Of a DNA stretch of 64,000 nt, positions 59,444-64,000 are shown piece by piece. A model generated the notes under the pieces. That model made no database searches and was not told the DNA's origin. It saw only the letters and a list, made by a program, of their open reading frames with translations. The position numbers and the translations under genes were made by a program. The first letter of the stretch is position 1. Each line of letters begins with the position of its first letter. Source of the DNA: Synanceia verrucosa (lineage: Eukaryota; Chordata; Actinopteri; Perciformes; Synanceiidae); NCBI GenBank assembly GCA_029721515.1, contig CM056556.1:26124169-26188168 (forward strand), read 5' to 3'.

Positions 59444-62043
59444 CATGGGTATAAATGTAATTTGTTATTTTACATCAGTGAAGTATCCGTTGACTTCTCA
59501 GGTAGCAAACATTTTCACAACCAATTTTACACAGTTATAATAAACAAACATTTAAGCTAACAGCAACAACAACGTTACGAGGCAGCTCCTTTTATATGTG
59601 AGCCAACACTGATTTGTTCAACATGGACATGCATACAATTAACAGTCACTACTAAGATTATTATCCATTTTAAATAAAGTTTACATCAAATTGAGGAAGC
59701 ATATTTTTGTTGGTAGCTTTTTCCAAGGTCTGATTCAGTCAGACCAGGATTGGAGGCTCCTCCCCTCATGACCAAATATGGTCAGTAGAGACAACATGGC
59801 ACCGTCCAGTAAAGTAAGACGGCAAATAACTATGGGCTTCATTGGCGCTGTCCACAAACCAATGGGCGACTATTATGGGTGTCTATGCATGTGCTCACTG
59901 ATGATGCTAACATCATAAAATACAAACATTTTAGGCTCAGACTGGACCCATTTTCAGACAGGTTTTATCAAGGAAACCAGCCGGCAGTACGGTGATATGC
60001 AGTTTAATGTGTCTGCTTCATAATGCCCTCCCAGTCTATCTAACAATGCAACACACTCCTGATGCCTCTGAACTACATTTCAACATTTAGCTGACGCTCT
60101 TATCTGAGCTGAGCAGGTAGGGACTCAGTGTCTGCCACCCCCACCCAAAAAATGTTGCTGCTGATGGAGGCCGGCATTATACTGTAGACAGGACTTTCTA
60201 ACAACTGGGCGACCCTGCAGAGAGCAGATAAAGGATACCTGGTTAGGGTGGAGACAGGTGGGGGGTAAAGCAGTGGTCTGAGGCTCAATTAGCAGGTCAC
60301 TGGACTTTGTTTTTCCCCTCAGTAACAACAGGTCTTTTCAACAATTCTCAGAGCAAAGAGAGTTGCTCAAAGTCCAGCTGGTCCCCAAGAGAAGCTGGTT
60401 CAAGCCGATTTCAAGTGCTGCCCTTTGACTGCATTTACATAATCAAGTTGGTCACTAATTGGAAAGCCATCCAGCGTCCCCATTCGAGCATTTATCCAGC
60501 AACATAAGACGGCTAATACTTCACCCATACTAATGAGACGACCTGATGAAGTATATCAACGATCACAGCGGTCTGCGACTGGGGCCAAGTGGTGCTGGGA
60601 GAGTCATGAGGGCATTATAACGGTCAGAGGTTAGACCATTAAGAGAGATTAAATGGGATGGAGGCTTGTGTGTGTTGTAGGTGTGTAGCTGTGATCAACA
60701 CACTTTGATCACATGATCAGTTTCCCCAGACACTCACCATCAAAAATCAAAAATTATTTTCAAAAGGAATTTTGTTTGAAGTTGAAGTTTACATCTTCTT
60801 TTAATACTTGGTTGGAAGTGCATTGCTGTGATGCCTCCATATGAACACATGATATTTATTAGACGGCATGTATCTTTCAGCAGCACACTATTGTCTCTGT
60901 ATTTTACCTGTTTGTCCACAAACAGCAGCTCAGTTTAGTGTTTAGTCCACACAAAGGTTATATGAAATTATTGACCATGAACTGCTCTTAGCAGCTGATG
61001 CTTGGCTCAGCAGAACAGATGTTATTAACATTATTTGCATTCACCTGTTTTCCTTTTTCCGCTGAGATTTCTATCATGTGGTTTGAAACCTTTATGCTTC
61101 AGCTGCTGCAGTAACTGGAACACGAATCAATCTCTAAAGCTTCAGAGAGTCTAAAACTATACTGGTGTCAGCACTCCCTCCAGGGCGATCCAGAGCATGG
61201 CGGTTTAAAAACCCCATTATGATTTTTCTCCTTTAAAGAGACCCAAGAGGATTTATCAATGAGTACAGCAGATTTTCTGTTTTATGGTAAAAGACAAGTG
61301 GATCTGGTGGATCACTGGAGCCAAAAGGTATCAAACGTAAAAAACTGCAGACATTTTCCTTTTGATCTGCGGCAATTTGTTTCTTTACCGTCCACATCAC
61401 TTTCTATAACAGCTCCTATAGAAGCCATGTATTCATGTGGAGTCGGTGTGGGACATGAGGACTGAATCGTAGGACGCAAATGTCAAACTGTGACTCAGCA
61501 CTCTCACTGCAACTACTAACTGTTGATTCACCGAGCAGAGAGGATACTGGTGCGTCATTCCTGAGCCTTGCTCTGCTTCTTTAACTGAGCGACGGCTGCT
61601 TCAGACGCTGGGGCCGAACTTATCCAGTGAATAAAAGATCCCTAGCAGGTCGCAGGGCCCCGATTCTGCTCAGGGACGTAGCAAAGGTGTCTGTGCTAAG
61701 ATACAGTATTTCTTCTAACCACATATACTGCTTTAGTACCAATAGTAACACAGGTTAGCCCAGTTCAGCTCAGGCAGAATGTAAAGTAGTCTGGCTCCAT
61801 CTGACTCCATTACTGCTGCAAATAATAATAAAAAACACCGTCATGAACTGATGTGCTGCATCTCTGACCAACGGAAATCAAAGCTGGGCATCAGAGGAAA
61901 TCTTTTATGACACATGATTAGAGAAGATGACGGCTCAGTTTGAGCCCAAAATTAAAGATGGGATTAGCATGCTGCAAAGTAATTACTGAGACAATCAGAG
62001 TTTATATCACATAACCAAAATAGTTGCAGGCAATCAGATCAGT

Positions 62044-62045
<2 letters not shown>

Positions 62046-62075
<30 letters not shown>
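62046..62075. repeat. (CA)n microsatellite
   Basis: About 15 CA repeats. Confidence 0.97.
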
Positions 62076-62077
<2 letters not shown>

Positions 62078-62212
62078 CTAACCACCTTCGCTGAGTCACT
62101 GGAAACATCCAGTCCCAAGAAACCAATGCAGGAAACTAGAGCAGCCTGTGACATGGTGATAAGTCAATAACACAGGATGAATACTAATATTGAAAAATGA
62201 CAGCTTTTGGCA

Positions 62213-62213
<1 letters not shown>

Positions 62214-62252
<39 letters not shown>

Positions 62253-62255
62253 ACA
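62214..62255. repeat. (CA)n microsatellite
   Basis: About 20 CA repeats, interrupted once by TA. Confidence 0.97.
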
Positions 62256-62345
62256 CAGAAACAAGGATGGTTTCACTGCGATGCAGCATCCTCACCATGA
62301 ATGAATCATCACAAACACGTTCATCTGTTCCTCCGTACAAATGCT

Positions 62346-62434
62346 CTCGCTCTCTCTCTCTGTGTCTCTCTGTGTCTCTCTCTCTCTCTCTCTCTGTGTC
62401 TCTCTGTGTCTCTCTCTCTGTCTCTCTCTCTGCT
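62346..62434. repeat. (TC)n/(TGTC)n simple repeat
   Basis: CTCTCT runs interrupted by TGTG steps. Open frames across it encode LSLCVSLSLSL-type artefacts. Confidence 0.95.
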
Positions 62435-63202
62435 CATTTGTCCTCCTCTGGACCAGAACACAGCCCAGAGACTGACTTCATCCCATTACGTTACCAGCAT
62501 GCCAACTGGAAACCATAGCAATGACACCATGAGCACAGAAGTGGGGTTTTGTTTTTTTGCCCTCTCCATGGTCTGCAGGGGCATTGAGTTCATGCGCATC
62601 ACCTGCATGTCAGGTGTTATCTGGGATCCAAATGGACTCACAGTGACTGGGCACAATGGGCACAACTCTGTATCCACCACCTCCACCTTCAGACCTCTTA
62701 CATTTAGGTTTTCTAGGAGCATTAAATGAATAAAAGTAGCACATATGTCACATTAGGAAATAGGTTAAATAGGCACCTACTGTTCTATCGCCTGTATTAA
62801 TCCCGTTACTTTGGATAAAGACAGGACTTGCTGGAATCCCGTCTGAACCTCGCATGCCTCCTCTTATGTCAAGGTAGATTTGAGAGGATTGATTGTTTAA
62901 CGAGTTTATGCTGTCTCATGCCCCAATTACTTCCAGACATTTCTCCCCATCTTGAGCGACATCAACACTGCGCACATAAAAGTGACTGTTTCCTCTCTGT
63001 ATGTTGGATGCTGAGTTCATCTCAACAAAGACAAAAAAAAGAAAGAAAATCGAGTGACACGCAGTTGTTTGAGTGGAAGAGAGAAAAACCAGAGCTGGGA
63101 TTAAAAAAATACGCAGCAGCATCCCACTCAAGAAACCTGCCGTCGCAAATAACTCTGCGCATGAAAGGCTGAAAAACAAACCCACACATCAGTTTACATA
63201 CC

Positions 63203-63601
63203 GTGATGGACGATGAGCCACTTTTACCGGAGAGTTGTGTGTCTAGAAACCGGAGAGGAGTGTCGGCGGCGGGCGTTTGTTTGTGCGCCAGGCGGAGACG
63301 GGAGGACAGAGGAGGAGATTTGGCACATTTGGAGAGGGACGCAGCCTGGCGGCGGAGCGCAGCGCGCCGGGTTGCGGCAACATCCGTCTGCAGACAGCCG
63401 AGCAGCGGCGTGCGGTCCAACCAGGGAGGGGCGCACCAGGCTCACACACTGCACCAGCAGTAACTCCTTCACTGCCGGCGCGGTGTGGGTGGAGGAGCTG
63501 AGCTCTGGGTGGAGGTCTGCCAGGCTGTGGTGCGACAGGAGAGGCGCTGCGCCACAGCTCAGTCACTTCAATGACAGCTCAAACACCAGGCTGTTTATAA
63601 A
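63203..63601 (-). promoter_or_regulatory. CpG-rich candidate promoter and first exon, minus strand
   Basis: About 63230-63560 is GC-rich with many CpG (GGCGGCGGGCG, GCGCAGCGCGCCGGG), unlike the AT-rich surroundings. On the minus strand a TATA-like TTTATAAA (63594-63601) stands just upstream of it and a strong donor ATCACG|GTATGT (exon end at 63202) closes it. This fits a 5' exon of a minus-strand gene, most simply MAP1A, about 21 kb upstream of its first visible exon. That link is inference; the exon may be non-coding. Confidence 0.4.
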
Positions 63602-64000
63602 TGAAGCAGCAGATATTTGTTCTTCATTATGTATTTATATATTTTCTATTTTTTACGTGTTGTTTGTCACTATCTCTGCTTTCTTACCACCCTTAATAAC
63701 AATAAATTAATTAAACTATACCTCAGCTACAGTCACAAAGTAACTCTAGAAAATGTGATTATAAGCCTAAATGTCAAATTAAATTTCCTATTACCTATGT
63801 ATACACATACTATAGTTTATGTGAAATTAGGGGAGCACACAGCTAATAACGTCAGTGTTTTTAATGTTTAGTGTTTAATAGTTAATATTAATCTGTGGGC
63901 GTTTATAATGCATTTTGTCCTGAAGGTGGCGCTACGGACAGACCATTGGGAATCAAAGGAGACAAAGTGGATCAGAACCAAACTCCATGGCAGGAGGGAC

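Larger units (their letters stand above)
42070..63202. other. Repeat-rich interval, probably MAP1A 5' intron and flanking DNA
   Basis: Apart from the repeats and candidates listed separately I see no supported exon on either strand. The missing N-terminal MAP1A coding exon (the segment usually containing GIRSWD and LFVSRHSA) was looked for on the minus strand and not found. Stretches at 45.7-47.5, 49.2-51.9, 54.3-57.8 and 59.5-62.0 kb look non-coding. Confidence 0.5.

Noticed and set aside
63213..63710. Plus-strand frame of 165 codons through the CpG-rich block
   Set aside because: GC-rich islands keep frames open by chance; the frame runs on into AT-rich DNA and resembles no known protein.

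Overview
The window is vertebrate nuclear DNA, most likely from a spiny-rayed (acanthomorph) teleost. The evidence is split genes with GT-AG introns, two recognisable vertebrate genes, dense microsatellites, and repeat types I recognise as common in fish: tRNA-derived SINEs, a Tc1 transposon, several MITE-like elements and LINE-like 3' tails. There is no sign of prokaryotic, viral or CRISPR content.

Layout. (1) About 1-17 kb, plus strand: the 3' half of PPIP5K1, the diphosphoinositol pentakisphosphate kinase that makes 1-InsP7 and InsP8. It appears as twelve constitutive exons from the end of the phosphatase-like domain into the Ser/Pro-rich tail, plus two candidate phase 1-1 cassette exons (33 nt and 177 nt). 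(2) About 17-27 kb: convergent intergenic/3'UTR space with a MITE, a GGA tract, a long pyrimidine tract, a TCTA/TCTG array and a LINE-like tail. (3) About 27.1-42.1 kb, minus strand: MAP1A, the microtubule-associated protein 1A heavy chain/LC2 precursor. Five exons are visible, one of them 11.3 kb of continuous coding sequence; the first coding exon(s) were not found. (4) About 42-64 kb: repeat-rich DNA, probably the 5' intron and upstream region of MAP1A. It holds a compound foldback element, an inactivated Tc1 element with perfect 51-nt terminal repeats, other MITE-like elements and many microsatellites. It ends in a CpG-rich segment (63.2-63.6 kb) with a TATA-like box and splice donor on the minus strand, a candidate promoter/first exon.

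PPIP5K1 and MAP1A are convergent neighbours, the same arrangement as I recall at human 15q15.3, so this is conserved synteny. That supports calling the kinase PPIP5K1 rather than PPIP5K2, and the MAP1 gene MAP1A rather than MAP1B; the C-terminal EF ending and MAP1A-specific motifs agree. The two genes have unrelated jobs (inositol pyrophosphate signalling and neuronal microtubule stabilisation), so I do not infer a shared pathway.

Exon limits were read by hand from splice consensus, reading-frame phase and recalled homology, without alignment software. Repeat family names are from recognition of sequence style, not a library search.
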